Shown here in pieces: positions 8,133 through 16,139 of a stretch of DNA of 54,078 bases. The notes under the pieces are model-generated. The model was not told where the DNA came from. It saw nothing but the letters and a program-made list of their open reading frames with translations, and made no database searches. Position numbers and translations under genes: made by a program. Each line of letters begins with the position of its first letter. Position 1 is the first letter of the stretch. This DNA is from CAYSLU01 sp964431965 (lineage in GTDB: Bacteria; Verrucomicrobiota; Kiritimatiellia; CAIKKV01; CAYSLU01): contig CAYSLU010000027.1 of NCBI GenBank assembly GCA_964431965.1, positions 1 to 54,078 of the forward strand, in the 5' to 3' direction.

Positions 8133-9296
8133 ATGCTCACGATCGAGAACGCCACGCTTGTCACGCCCGCCGAGGTCATCTGCGGCGGCGTGCTCGGGGT
8201 CGGCGACGATGGCCGGATCGCGCACATCGGCCCCGCGGCGAATGCCCCCCGGGCCACCGGCGAACGGTACGACGCCACGGGCATGACGGTCGCGCCGGGC
8301 CTGATCGACATCCACGTGCACGGCGGACACGGCGTCGCGTTCGGCATCGTGGAAACGCTCGCCCGGGATCTATCCGCCTACTCGGCCTGGGTCGCCTCGA
8401 CCGGCGTCACCGGCTTCCTGTGCTCGGTGGCGGCGCCCGATCAGGCGACTCTGGTCCGGATGGTAGCGGCCTACGCCGACATCCTGGATGCCGGCGGCTT
8501 CCCGGGCGCCGAGCCGCTGGGGCTGCACCTCGAGGGGCCGTTTCTGAATCCGTCGAAGCGAGGCGCGTTCAGCGCCGCCTGGCTGCGCGGCCCGTCACTG
8601 ACCGAAGTGCAAGCTATGCTCAAGGCCGGCCGCGGCTGGATCCGCCAGGTCACCCTCTCTCCGGAACTCCCGGAGGCGCTGCCGGTGGCGGCCATGCTGC
8701 GCCAGGCCGGAGTCGTCGCGGCACTGGGCCACTCCGAGGCGGGTTACGATGCCGCCTCGGCGGCGCTCCGCGGCGATTTCACGCACGTCACGCACACCTT
8801 CAACGCACAGCGCGGGCTCCATCACCGCGAGCCCGGCGTCGTCGGCGCCGTGCTGGCCTCGGATCGCGTCACGGCGGAGCTGATCGCCGACGGCATCCAC
8901 GCCCATCCCGGCGCCATGAAGGTGCTGCTGCGCTGCCTGGGAGCGGATCGGGTCGTGTTGATCTCCGACGCGATGCAGGCGGCCGGGCTCGGGGACGGCG
9001 TGTTCTCCCTGGTCGGACAGACCGTGACGGTGCGGAACGGCGAAGCCCAGCTCGCAGACGGAACCATTGCCGGCAGCACGGCTACGATGAACCGGTGCGT
9101 ACGCATGATGCATCGAACCGTCGGCGCCAGCCTGCCGGACGCCGTGAAGATGGGCTCCCTGAACCCGGCGCGCGCCATGGGCCTGGCCGACTCGGCTGGA
9201 AGCCTCGCCGTCGGCAGGCCAGCCAGCCTCGTCGTCCTCGACGACGATTTCGCTGTCACGCTGGCGCTCGTGCGCGGCCGCCGAGTTGCGGGTTAG
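8133..9296 (+). CDS. nagA: N-acetylglucosamine-6-phosphate deacetylase
   Basis: Cytoplasmic amidohydrolase (387 aa, E. coli NagA is 382) that removes acetate from GlcNAc-6-phosphate. Metal and substrate ligands are all in place: H61-x-H63 in D-I-H-V-H-G-G, E134 in H-L-E-G-P-F, H200 in G-H-S, H221 in T-H-T-F-N, the L-H-H-R-E-P-G-V-V-G block near 229-238, and catalytic D279 in I-S-D-A-M. The ATG at 8133 is chosen over an in-frame ATG at 8112 because AAGGAG (8119-8124) sits 8 nt upstream. No nagB deaminase is adjacent, but a kinase and two SIS-domain proteins for related sugars lie at 17.5-21.1 kb. Confidence 0.93.
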   Translation: MLTIENATLVTPAEVICGGVLGVGDDGRIAHIGPAANAPRATGERYDATGMTVAPGLIDIHVHGGHGVAFGIVETLARDLSAYSAWVASTGVTGFLCSVAAPDQATLVRMVAAYADILDAGGFPGAEPLGLHLEGPFLNPSKRGAFSAAWLRGPSLTEVQAMLKAGRGWIRQVTLSPELPEALPVAAMLRQAGVVAALGHSEAGYDAASAALRGDFTHVTHTFNAQRGLHHREPGVVGAVLASDRVTAELIADGIHAHPGAMKVLLRCLGADRVVLISDAMQAAGLGDGVFSLVGQTVTVRNGEAQLADGTIAGSTATMNRCVRMMHRTVGASLPDAVKMGSLNPARAMGLADSAGSLAVGRPASLVVLDDDFAVTLALVRGRRVAG

Positions 9297-9310
9297 ACAC
9301 GACGCCAGGA

Positions 9311-9388
9311 TTGCAGGCACCAGAGTCGTCGCGTAGTATCACCCCCATATCGGTTGGCCCCCGAGGCCGGCCGAACGTGGCAGGAGGT
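9311..9388 (+). promoter_or_regulatory. Candidate promoter and ribosome binding site of the defence island
   Basis: TTGCAG (9311-9316) and TAGTAT (9334-9339) are 17 bp apart, and a near-perfect Shine-Dalgarno AGGAGGT follows at 9382-9388. They point to a start codon near 9394-9398, where the coding frame of the next gene is open but holds TTC rather than a legal start. Confidence 0.4.
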
Positions 9389-9516
9389 GCGCCTTCAATC
9401 GGGTAGAACGATCATTCGAGCTGCAGGGGCACGAGGGTCTGGGGACGAAGCCGCGACCGGAACTCATCGGACCCGTTCTGTCGACTCTGCACGATACCCT
9501 GCAGGATACCGTCCGC

Positions 9517-10341
9517 ATGGGATTCCTGCACTCAAGCCGAACGCGCGGGCGACTGCCCGCGTCGCTGAAACTCGCTGCTGACGTGCGGTTCATTCGCTTC
9601 TCCGGCGGCAACGACGAAACCACCCGATTGACGTTCGAGGTCGCGGAATTCGGCAGCGTGGCCGAGGAACTGTTCAAGCAAGGCCTCCTCTGGGAAGAAG
9701 GGCCGAAGCCGACAGACACAGCTTTTGAGTTGTTCGCCGCCATCGTAGGCGATATTCGCGCCGGAGCGCGTGACAGCACCCGCTTTGACCACCCCCTGTT
9801 GCACCGAGTCGCCGGATATGGCCGAATGCTCAAAGGCGGGCTGGAATCCATTGGCTTTCCGGATGTCCGAACAGCCCCCAATGCACGGATCGACGGTGAC
9901 GTCAGCCGGACAGCCGAAGCCCTTTACCGCGAGACGCCCCCTCCCCAGCGCGTACGACTGACCGGGCGCTTGGACGTCTTGGGCGTCAGCAAGCGCGTGC
10001 TGGGAATTGAGTTGGAGAGCGGTGCGCGAATCACGGCGGTATGGGCGCTGGAGAAGATCACAAACTTGGCGCCTTTTCTGGACCAGCGCGTGGTGGTTGA
10101 GGGACTGGCCGCTTTCCGGCCGTCCGGCACGTTGCTGCGGGTGGACGCAGACGCGATTGCCGAAGCTACGGCTACGGACGCCTTCTTCTCCGCGATCCCG
10201 CATGCCGAGCCCCGGATCGCCGGCGTGCATGCCGCCAGCCGCGTGGCCGAAGGCAAGTCCGCCTATGCCGCCCTCTTCGGCTGCCTGGGCGCGGAGGAAT
10301 CCGACGAGGCATTTGTGGACGCCGTGGCGGAACTCGACTGA
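9517..10341 (+). CDS. Conserved-looking protein of unknown function paired with a PIN nuclease
   Basis: Not recognised as a named family. From the first legal start (9517) it encodes 274 aa. However, the same frame reads convincingly upstream to about 9394 (R-S-F-E-L-Q-G-H-E-G-L-G...), just after an AGGAGGT ribosome site, and no ATG, GTG or TTG occurs in frame between the stop at 9334 and 9517. The real protein is probably about 315 aa, and its start codon is either non-canonical, mutated or mis-sequenced. The protein is soluble, of mixed alpha/beta character, with no visible catalytic motif. Its stop overlaps the PIN gene start (TGATG), the spacing seen for toxin-antitoxin partners, but it is far longer than a typical VapB antitoxin. 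An immunity or regulatory role toward the PIN protein is inference. Confidence 0.7.
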   Translation: MGFLHSSRTRGRLPASLKLAADVRFIRFSGGNDETTRLTFEVAEFGSVAEELFKQGLLWEEGPKPTDTAFELFAAIVGDIRAGARDSTRFDHPLLHRVAGYGRMLKGGLESIGFPDVRTAPNARIDGDVSRTAEALYRETPPPQRVRLTGRLDVLGVSKRVLGIELESGARITAVWALEKITNLAPFLDQRVVVEGLAAFRPSGTLLRVDADAIAEATATDAFFSAIPHAEPRIAGVHAASRVAEGKSAYAALFGCLGAEESDEAFVDAVAELD

Positions 10342-10802
10342 TGAACCGTTCGCCGACTTACTTGCTCGACACCTGCGTGTTGCTGCACTGGATTCGACGG
10401 AGTTCGGTGGCCGAGACAATCAACGGCCAGTTTCACTTGTCGGATTCGCCGTTCCGCCCCCTGGTCTGTGAGGTGACGTTGGGAGAGATGATGGCCTTCT
10501 CCAGGGACCGGGAGTGGTCCCAACGCCGCCACGACACACTGCACGACATTCGCCGAAAACTCGTAACCGTTGACATCTCGGATGAACGAGTTCTCTCGGC
10601 GTATGCGGATCTCTCGACCCTCGCCAAGGCCAATGGTTGGCCGCTCTTCCACGGCCAGAACGATCTGTGGATCGCAGCGGCCACGCGCGTCACGGGCGCC
10701 ACGCTGATCTCAACGGACAAGAAGAGCTTCCTGCCAGTTCGCGACGGAAGACATCTCTCCGTGATCGTGCTCGACGCCAAGACAGGCTGGCCCCTGCCAT
10801 GA
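10341..10802 (+). CDS. PIN-domain ribonuclease (VapC-like)
   Basis: Small PIN-fold protein (153 aa), predicted Mg2+-dependent RNase. The acidic quartet is complete: D10 in Y-L-L-D-T-C, E49 in T-L-G-E-M, D108 in G-Q-N-D-L-W-I-A-A and D126 in I-S-T-D-K-K. It starts on the TGATG overlap with the preceding gene and lies 30 bp before the methyltransferase gene, so it probably belongs to one transcription unit with the restriction-modification pair. In VapBC systems such proteins cleave tRNA or rRNA; here the partner upstream is not a recognisable antitoxin. Confidence 0.85.
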   Translation: MNRSPTYLLDTCVLLHWIRRSSVAETINGQFHLSDSPFRPLVCEVTLGEMMAFSRDREWSQRRHDTLHDIRRKLVTVDISDERVLSAYADLSTLAKANGWPLFHGQNDLWIAAATRVTGATLISTDKKSFLPVRDGRHLSVIVLDAKTGWPLP

Positions 10803-10832
10803 TCCAACGTCAAGAATAGGACAAAGCGCCGT

Positions 10833-12437
10833 ATGCCCACGCTTGACTGGATCGGAAAGCAGGCCGTGGTGAACCATCACCACACCGTGCCGTTTCATCT
10901 GCTGAAGGATGTGCCGGAGCTTTCTGTCGGCGATCCCGGCTCCGGGAACTTGATCGTCCAGGGGGACAACCTGCTCGCGCTCAAGGCCCTGCTCCCGTAC
11001 TACGCCGGGCAGGTGAAGTGCATCTACATCGATCCCCCCTACAACACCGGCAACGAGGGCTGGGTCTATAACGACAACGTAAACAGCCCCCTCATCCGTC
11101 AGTGGCTCGGAAAGACCGTGGGCAAAGAGGCCGACGATCTCTCCCGCCACGACAAGTGGCTGTGCATGATGTATCCACGACTGGCGCTGCTGAAGCGCTT
11201 CCTGCGCCCTGATGGGTCAGTCTGGGTCTCAATGGACGACTCAGAAATCAACCTCCTCCGCATGCTGATGGACGAGATCTTCGGACGCGACCGCTTCGTC
11301 GCCTGCAACGTCTGGCAGAAGCGGTACTCTCGCGAGAATCGCGAGGCGATCGGCGATGTGCACGAGTATATCCTCGTCTATGCGATGGACCCCGAACGCT
11401 TCAAGGCTAGCCGCAATCTTGTGCCAATCAGTGAATCACAAGCGAAGGTCTACAAGGGGCCGGGGACTGACCCTCGGGATCGTTGGCGCGGCATCCCAAT
11501 GACCGCGCAGGGCTTTCGCCCCAACCAAATGTACGAGATAGAAACGCCATCTGGCGTGCGGCACAAACCTCCTGAAGGCCGCTGCTGGTCGATGATCGAG
11601 TCCGAGTATCAGAAGCTTCTGGCGAAAGGACGCATCTACTTTGGCAAAGACGGCAAGTCACAGCCGAGCGTGATCAGGTACCTTAGCGAGGTGGAAGGAT
11701 TCGTGCCGTGGACTTGGTGGCCCCATGATGAAGTTGGGCATACCGACGAAGCGCGGAAGGAAATCCAGACCATTCTCGACACACAAACGGCCTTTGATAC
11801 ACCCAAGCCGACAAGACTGATCGAGCGTGTACTCCAAATTGCCAGCAATCCGGGCGATCTGATCCTGGACTCGTTTGCAGGCTCAGGCACTACGGGTCAT
11901 GCGGTACTGCGTTTGAACGAAAAGAAAGCTTCAGGGGGACGTCGCTTCATCCTCGTCGAGATCGATGCAGGAATTGCGCGCAACGTCACTGCAGAACGTC
12001 TACGGCGCGTGGCAGGTGGACATACAAACGTGAAGGGCGAAAAAATCGGGAATCTTGGCGGCGGGTTCCGATTCTGCGAACTGGGCGAAGCGCTGTTCGA
12101 CGAGCACGGGCAGATTCGGGACACAGTCCGATTCGCGGATCTGGCCCGACACGTGTATTTCACCGAAACGGGTGAGCCGCTGCCCCGGGAACGCGTGCCG
12201 AACTCGCCGAAGATCGGCGAATGCCGGGGTGTGGGCGTCTACCTTCTCTACAATGGCATCCTGGGCGACAAGACCGCCAGCGGCGGCAACGTGCTCACAC
12301 GGGCTGTGCTGGCGCGGTTGCCGTCGCACGATGGCCCCAAGGTCATCTATGGTTCCGGCTGCCTGCTGGGGCCTGACCGGCTGCGCGCCGAACAGATCAC
12401 CTTCCGCCAGACGCCCTACGAGGTGAAGGTGTCATGA
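10833..12437 (+). CDS. mod: Site-specific DNA methyltransferase (type III Mod-like, beta class)
   Basis: Amino-methyltransferase (534 aa) predicted to make N6-methyladenine or N4-methylcytosine. Catalytic motif IV is D67-P-P-Y-N-T-G, and the SAM-binding motif I is F348-A-G-S-G-T-T-G. This order (catalytic before SAM motif) defines the beta class used by type III Mod subunits. The 200 residues between them presumably include the target-recognition region. The stop codon overlaps the start of the helicase-nuclease gene (ATGA, 12434-12437), as in type III systems. It is shorter than EcoP15I Mod (about 645 aa). Third-codon GC is lower than in flanking housekeeping genes, consistent with transfer. 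Confidence 0.9.
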   Translation: MPTLDWIGKQAVVNHHHTVPFHLLKDVPELSVGDPGSGNLIVQGDNLLALKALLPYYAGQVKCIYIDPPYNTGNEGWVYNDNVNSPLIRQWLGKTVGKEADDLSRHDKWLCMMYPRLALLKRFLRPDGSVWVSMDDSEINLLRMLMDEIFGRDRFVACNVWQKRYSRENREAIGDVHEYILVYAMDPERFKASRNLVPISESQAKVYKGPGTDPRDRWRGIPMTAQGFRPNQMYEIETPSGVRHKPPEGRCWSMIESEYQKLLAKGRIYFGKDGKSQPSVIRYLSEVEGFVPWTWWPHDEVGHTDEARKEIQTILDTQTAFDTPKPTRLIERVLQIASNPGDLILDSFAGSGTTGHAVLRLNEKKASGGRRFILVEIDAGIARNVTAERLRRVAGGHTNVKGEKIGNLGGGFRFCELGEALFDEHGQIRDTVRFADLARHVYFTETGEPLPRERVPNSPKIGECRGVGVYLLYNGILGDKTASGGNVLTRAVLARLPSHDGPKVIYGSGCLLGPDRLRAEQITFRQTPYEVKVS

Positions 12438-15130
12438 TCCAACTCAAGGACTACCAGCACCGCGTACTCGACTCGCTACGGGAATTCCTGTCCGAGTGCG
12501 CCCGGACGCACGATCCAGCTGCTGCCTATCAACTGGTAACGGGCAAGGCGTATGGCCAGCCGCTGTCCTATGTACAGATCCCCGATCCGCGCTTCGCGCG
12601 CATGCCATACGTCTGCGTGCGGGTGCCAACCGGGGGCGGAAAGACGCTGCTGGCCTGCCACGCGGTGGGCATCGCACTGAACCGCTACCTGGCCGCACCG
12701 CACGCGGTCGTGCTCTGGCTCGTGCCGAGCAACACGATTCTCGATCAGACCGCCGATGCCTTGCGCGATCCACGGCATCCCTACCGTCGGGCTCTGGACC
12801 TGGAGTGCGGCGGACCGGTCGATGTGTTGACTATCGAGGAGGCGTTGCGAATGACGCGGGCGGCCGTTGACGGCCAGACCGTTGTGATCGTATCCACGAT
12901 TCAGTGCTTTCGCACCAGCGACCCCGAGGGCCGCAAGGTGTACGACGGCGGCAACGGCCACATGAGCGAGCTCGTCGCCGCCATCCCGTCCGACCGCTTC
13001 GGGGAAATGGACCTGGGCCCCGACGGGCGGCCCGCTCCCTCGCTCATCAACGTGCTGCGCCACCGCCGCCCCATCGTAATCGTGGACGAAGCGCACAATG
13101 CCCGGACGAAGCTGTCCTTCGCGACGCTCGCCAATACGATGCCGTCCTGCATCATCGAGTTCACGGCCACCCCGGACGTCCGCGAGAACCCATCGAACGT
13201 GCTGCACCGCGTGTCGGCGGCGGAGTTGAAGACGGCCAACATGGTCAAGTTGCCGCTTCGTGTCATCACCCGGGCACCGAGCCAGAGGGACCAGCTCCTG
13301 GCCGAAGCCATCGCGCTGCGCCGCGATCTGGAAGTCATGGCCGCACAGGAGGCGCAAGCGGGTGGCGGCTACCTGCGCCCGATCCTGTTGATCCAAGCCG
13401 AGCGCGTCGACGCCTGTGAGCCCCTGCGCGAAGCGTTGGCGGTTGATTTCGGAGTGCCCAAGGACGAAATCCGGATCTCCACCGGGAAACTCGACGAACT
13501 CAAGGAGATCAAGACCATCTCTGCGCCCGACTGCCCCGTACGACTCATCATCACGGTCGAGAAGTTGCGCGAGGGATGGGACTGTCCGTTCGCCTACGTG
13601 CTGTGCAGCCTGCGGGGGACCCATTCGGCCACGGCGATCGAGCAGATTGTGGGACGCATTCTCCGGCTTCCCGGCGCGACGCCGAAGCACGTCGAGCACC
13701 TGAACTGCGCCTACATGTTTGCGCTCACCGAGGGGAATCACCTGGAGGAAGTCCTGGCCGAACTACGGGACGCCCTGGTCAGCAACGGATTCACGCCCGC
13801 CGAAGCCGAGCGCGTGATTCTCCCGGCGCGCAGCCCGCTCTTGCCTCTGGGGGCACAACCCAAGACGGTGCAGTTAGGGACTGGCGTCGTGGATCCCGCC
13901 GCGGTGCACGCCTATGCTCCGGATCTGGCCGGCAAGGTCCGCATGGACGCGGCGAAAGGCGAGATCACGGTGTTCGTCCCGCTGGAGACACCGGACGAGG
14001 AACGAGTCCTCGCGTGTGTGAAGACCGCGAGCGGCCGGGCGGCCGTTACGGATGCGATCGAGTTGGTGCGCCAAGTCGAACGTGCGTTCGGCGACCATCA
14101 ACCCCGGCTGGCGACACCCTACGACCAGCAACTCGAGTTTTTCGTACCCCTGCTGAGCGTGGTGGAGGAGGATCGTTTCTTCGAATTCGAACGCACGCAC
14201 CTGATCGAGCATCCCTGGAAGTTGAGCGAGAAGGACGCGTCGCTGCCCGATGGGTACGATCCGCGTGTGCGGGCGGGCGTCCGGTTGGGTAGTGTGGACG
14301 TTGGCGAGCGCGGGCGCGTTTCGACGGAAATGGCCAGGGAGTCCGATGCCGAAGATTTTGTCGGCAAACTCCATCAACAGGTCATGGGGTTCCGCGGTTC
14401 CGAGGACTGGACCTTCGAGGAGCTGATCGGATGGCTGGACGCGAAGATCGAGCACCACGACACGACGCCCGGAGAGTCTGCTGCTTTCCTCTCCAAGTGT
14501 CTGCGAGGGCTTCAAGCCCGGCTGGGCGTGTCCGACGTGGCGGCGATCGCTCTCGACCGTTTCCGGTTGCGTGACCATATCGAGAAGCTGATCGACCGGC
14601 ACCGCGCGGCGGAGCGCCAGACGGCTTTCCAGCGGTGGCTCCTGCCGGAGTCGCCCCTGGCGGTATCGCCGACCAGCGGCATCGACTTCCGCGCCCAGCT
14701 CTACGAGCCGAGCTGGTCCTACGACGGCAGCTTCGTCTTCAAGAAGCACTACTACGGGCCCAAGCCCGGCGAACTGAGGGAACGGAAGGCCGATCGGTCG
14801 CTGACCGAGGAATTCCAGTGCGCGCAGTTCCTCGATGCCCTTGAGGAAGTGGATTACTGGATTCGGAACCTGCCGCGGAAGGCGACTTCCTTCCGACTGC
14901 AGACCTCCACCGACTTCTTCTACCCGGATTTCGTGTGTCGGCTGAAGGATGGTCACGCCCTGGCGGTGGAATACAAGGGCGAGCACCTCTTTGATGGAGT
15001 GGACGCTGGAGAAAAGCGAGCGGTCGGCGCCATTTGGGAAGCGCGGAGCAAGGGCAAGTGTCTGTTCGTGATGCCAACGGCGTTGGATTGGACGTGCATC
15101 CGCCGAAAGATCGGCGCGCGCTTGAATTGA
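12434..15130 (+). CDS. res: DEAD/DEAH helicase-nuclease, type III restriction (Res-like) subunit
   Basis: Superfamily 2 ATPase/translocase fused to a nuclease (898 aa). Walker A is V-P-T-G-G-G-K-T at 64-71, motif II is D218-E-A-H, motif III is T-A-T at 244-246, and motif VI is Q-I-V-G-R-I-L-R. The C-terminal domain has D832 ... E846-x-K848, the PD-(D/E)xK nuclease arrangement seen in type III Res. With the overlapping mod gene it should form a complex that cuts DNA lacking the cognate methylation. Length is close to the family norm (about 900-1000 aa), and no frameshift is visible, so the system looks functional. Its stop codon overlaps the LexA operator downstream. Confidence 0.92.
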   Translation: MIQLKDYQHRVLDSLREFLSECARTHDPAAAYQLVTGKAYGQPLSYVQIPDPRFARMPYVCVRVPTGGGKTLLACHAVGIALNRYLAAPHAVVLWLVPSNTILDQTADALRDPRHPYRRALDLECGGPVDVLTIEEALRMTRAAVDGQTVVIVSTIQCFRTSDPEGRKVYDGGNGHMSELVAAIPSDRFGEMDLGPDGRPAPSLINVLRHRRPIVIVDEAHNARTKLSFATLANTMPSCIIEFTATPDVRENPSNVLHRVSAAELKTANMVKLPLRVITRAPSQRDQLLAEAIALRRDLEVMAAQEAQAGGGYLRPILLIQAERVDACEPLREALAVDFGVPKDEIRISTGKLDELKEIKTISAPDCPVRLIITVEKLREGWDCPFAYVLCSLRGTHSATAIEQIVGRILRLPGATPKHVEHLNCAYMFALTEGNHLEEVLAELRDALVSNGFTPAEAERVILPARSPLLPLGAQPKTVQLGTGVVDPAAVHAYAPDLAGKVRMDAAKGEITVFVPLETPDEERVLACVKTASGRAAVTDAIELVRQVERAFGDHQPRLATPYDQQLEFFVPLLSVVEEDRFFEFERTHLIEHPWKLSEKDASLPDGYDPRVRAGVRLGSVDVGERGRVSTEMARESDAEDFVGKLHQQVMGFRGSEDWTFEELIGWLDAKIEHHDTTPGESAAFLSKCLRGLQARLGVSDVAAIALDRFRLRDHIEKLIDRHRAAERQTAFQRWLLPESPLAVSPTSGIDFRAQLYEPSWSYDGSFVFKKHYYGPKPGELRERKADRSLTEEFQCAQFLDALEEVDYWIRNLPRKATSFRLQTSTDFFYPDFVCRLKDGHALAVEYKGEHLFDGVDAGEKRAVGAIWEARSKGKCLFVMPTALDWTCIRRKIGARLN

Positions 15131-15149
15131 ACCCAAGTTCCTGTATCAT
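15122..15149 (+). promoter_or_regulatory. lexA promoter with perfect SOS-box-like operator GAAC-N4-GTTC
   Basis: Between a -35-like TTGAAT (15122-15127) and a -10-like TATCAT (15144-15149), spaced 16 bp, lies the perfect palindrome GAACCCAAGTTC (15129-15140). This is the core of the Bacillus-type SOS box (GAAC-N4-GTTC), placed where bound repressor would block RNA polymerase. It sits 34 bp before the LexA-like start, and its first half overlaps the TGA of res. Confidence 0.65.
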
Positions 15150-15173
15150 GGGGTGCATCCAAAGGAGATCCCC

Positions 15174-15758
15174 ATGCCCAGAACAACCGATATCGATGCG
15201 AAGGTTCGGAGCTTGCGCGCGTTCTACCGGCGCGAGAACCGGATGCCCGGATACGAGGAGATGCTGCGCATCTTCGGCTACCGCTCGAAGAACGCCGTGC
15301 ACGCGCTGCTGCTGAAGCTGGACCGCCTCGGCTACATCCGCAAGACAGGCCGGAAAGTGGCGGCGGCCAGCAAGCTCACCGGCGGGCTCCGCCTGCTCGG
15401 CGCCGTGCAAGCCGGCTTCCCCTCCCCGGCCGAGGAGGAGCTGCTCGACACGCTGAGCCTGGACGAGTTCCTCGTGCGGCGGCGCGAGGCGACGTTCATG
15501 CTGACGGTGTCGGGCGACTCCATGATCGACGCCGGCATCCATCCGGGCGATCTCGTGCTCGTCGAGCGAGGCGTCACGCCCAAGCCGAACGACATCGTGG
15601 TGGCCCAGGTGGATGGAGAGTGGACGCTGAAGTACTACGCCAAGGACCGTACCGGCGTAACCCTGGAGCCGGCGAACAAGCGCTACAAACCCATCCGCCC
15701 GCGCCAGTCCCTCGTCATCGGCGGCGTCGTGCGGACCGTGATACGGAAGTATGCGTGA
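15174..15758 (+). CDS. lexA: LexA-family SOS repressor (self-cleaving, S24 peptidase)
   Basis: Transcriptional repressor of 194 aa. Residues 1-65 form a winged helix (R-S-K-N-A-V-H recognition region, a LexA-like N-terminus). The C-terminal autoprotease has a cleavage site A80-G81, catalytic S116 in S-G-D-S-M and general base K153 in W-T-L-K-Y-Y. The spacing closely matches E. coli LexA (84/85, 119, 156). RecA-stimulated self-cleavage upon DNA damage would lift repression. The ATG at 15174 is chosen over 15153 because AAAGGAG lies directly upstream and the operator would otherwise be crowded. A palindromic operator in its own promoter indicates autoregulation. It may be the host SOS repressor or one travelling with the restriction island. 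Confidence 0.9.
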   Translation: MPRTTDIDAKVRSLRAFYRRENRMPGYEEMLRIFGYRSKNAVHALLLKLDRLGYIRKTGRKVAAASKLTGGLRLLGAVQAGFPSPAEEELLDTLSLDEFLVRRREATFMLTVSGDSMIDAGIHPGDLVLVERGVTPKPNDIVVAQVDGEWTLKYYAKDRTGVTLEPANKRYKPIRPRQSLVIGGVVRTVIRKYA

Positions 15759-15795
15759 GGCGTGAGCGGCGACGGGTGACAAGCCCGTGGCGGGA

Positions 15796-15817
15796 GGGGC
15801 GACGGCCTCGGCGCCCC
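15796..15817 (+). terminator. Hairpin after lexA, possible terminator
   Basis: GGGGCG (15796-15801) pairs with CGCCCC (15812-15817) around a GC-rich centre that is palindromic except for one base. No T-run follows, so termination is uncertain. The rest of the 381-bp spacer up to 16139 holds the promoter at 16080 and nothing else I can identify. Confidence 0.3.
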
Positions 15818-16079
15818 GCAAAGAGCAATCTCATGACCGGCGCGTGTGTGCCGGCTCGTCAGCATCCGGCCCGCGGGGCCTCCCGTGACGGGAATCACAT
15901 CACGCGGGTTTGGGACAGACCTGCCGAGCAACGAAGTCGAGTTCATGATTCCCGCCCTGCCAGTAGTGCAGGAGTTCCGGCATCTCGTCGCCACGGAGAG
16001 CAGAACGGCGCCAACACTCCTGGGCCACGGACCACTACCCCCGCCCCCCCATGCACTGATCGATCGACTTACTCCCGGA

Positions 16080-16107
16080 TTGCCAAACAGCGGGCGCCGG
16101 GTATGCT
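16080..16107 (+). promoter_or_regulatory. Candidate sigma-70 promoter of the dehydrogenase-cupin unit
   Basis: TTGCCA (16080-16085; 5 of 6) and TATGCT (16102-16107; 4 of 6) are 16 bp apart. The predicted start near 16114 leaves a 26-nt leader containing CGGAG before the ATG at 16140. Confidence 0.5.
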
Positions 16108-16139
16108 GTGCGGCAGTTTCACCAATCGGAGCGACCCGC

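Noticed and set aside
9517..10802. Classical VapBC toxin-antitoxin pair
   Set aside because: The PIN protein fits VapC, but the partner is over 270 aa and shows no AbrB, ribbon-helix-helix or other antitoxin fold that I can see, so calling it VapB would be unsupported.
15759..16139. Small protein gene between lexA and the dehydrogenase
   Set aside because: Short frames exist in several phases, but none has a ribosome site or coding-like composition, and the dehydrogenase promoter occupies the 3' part.
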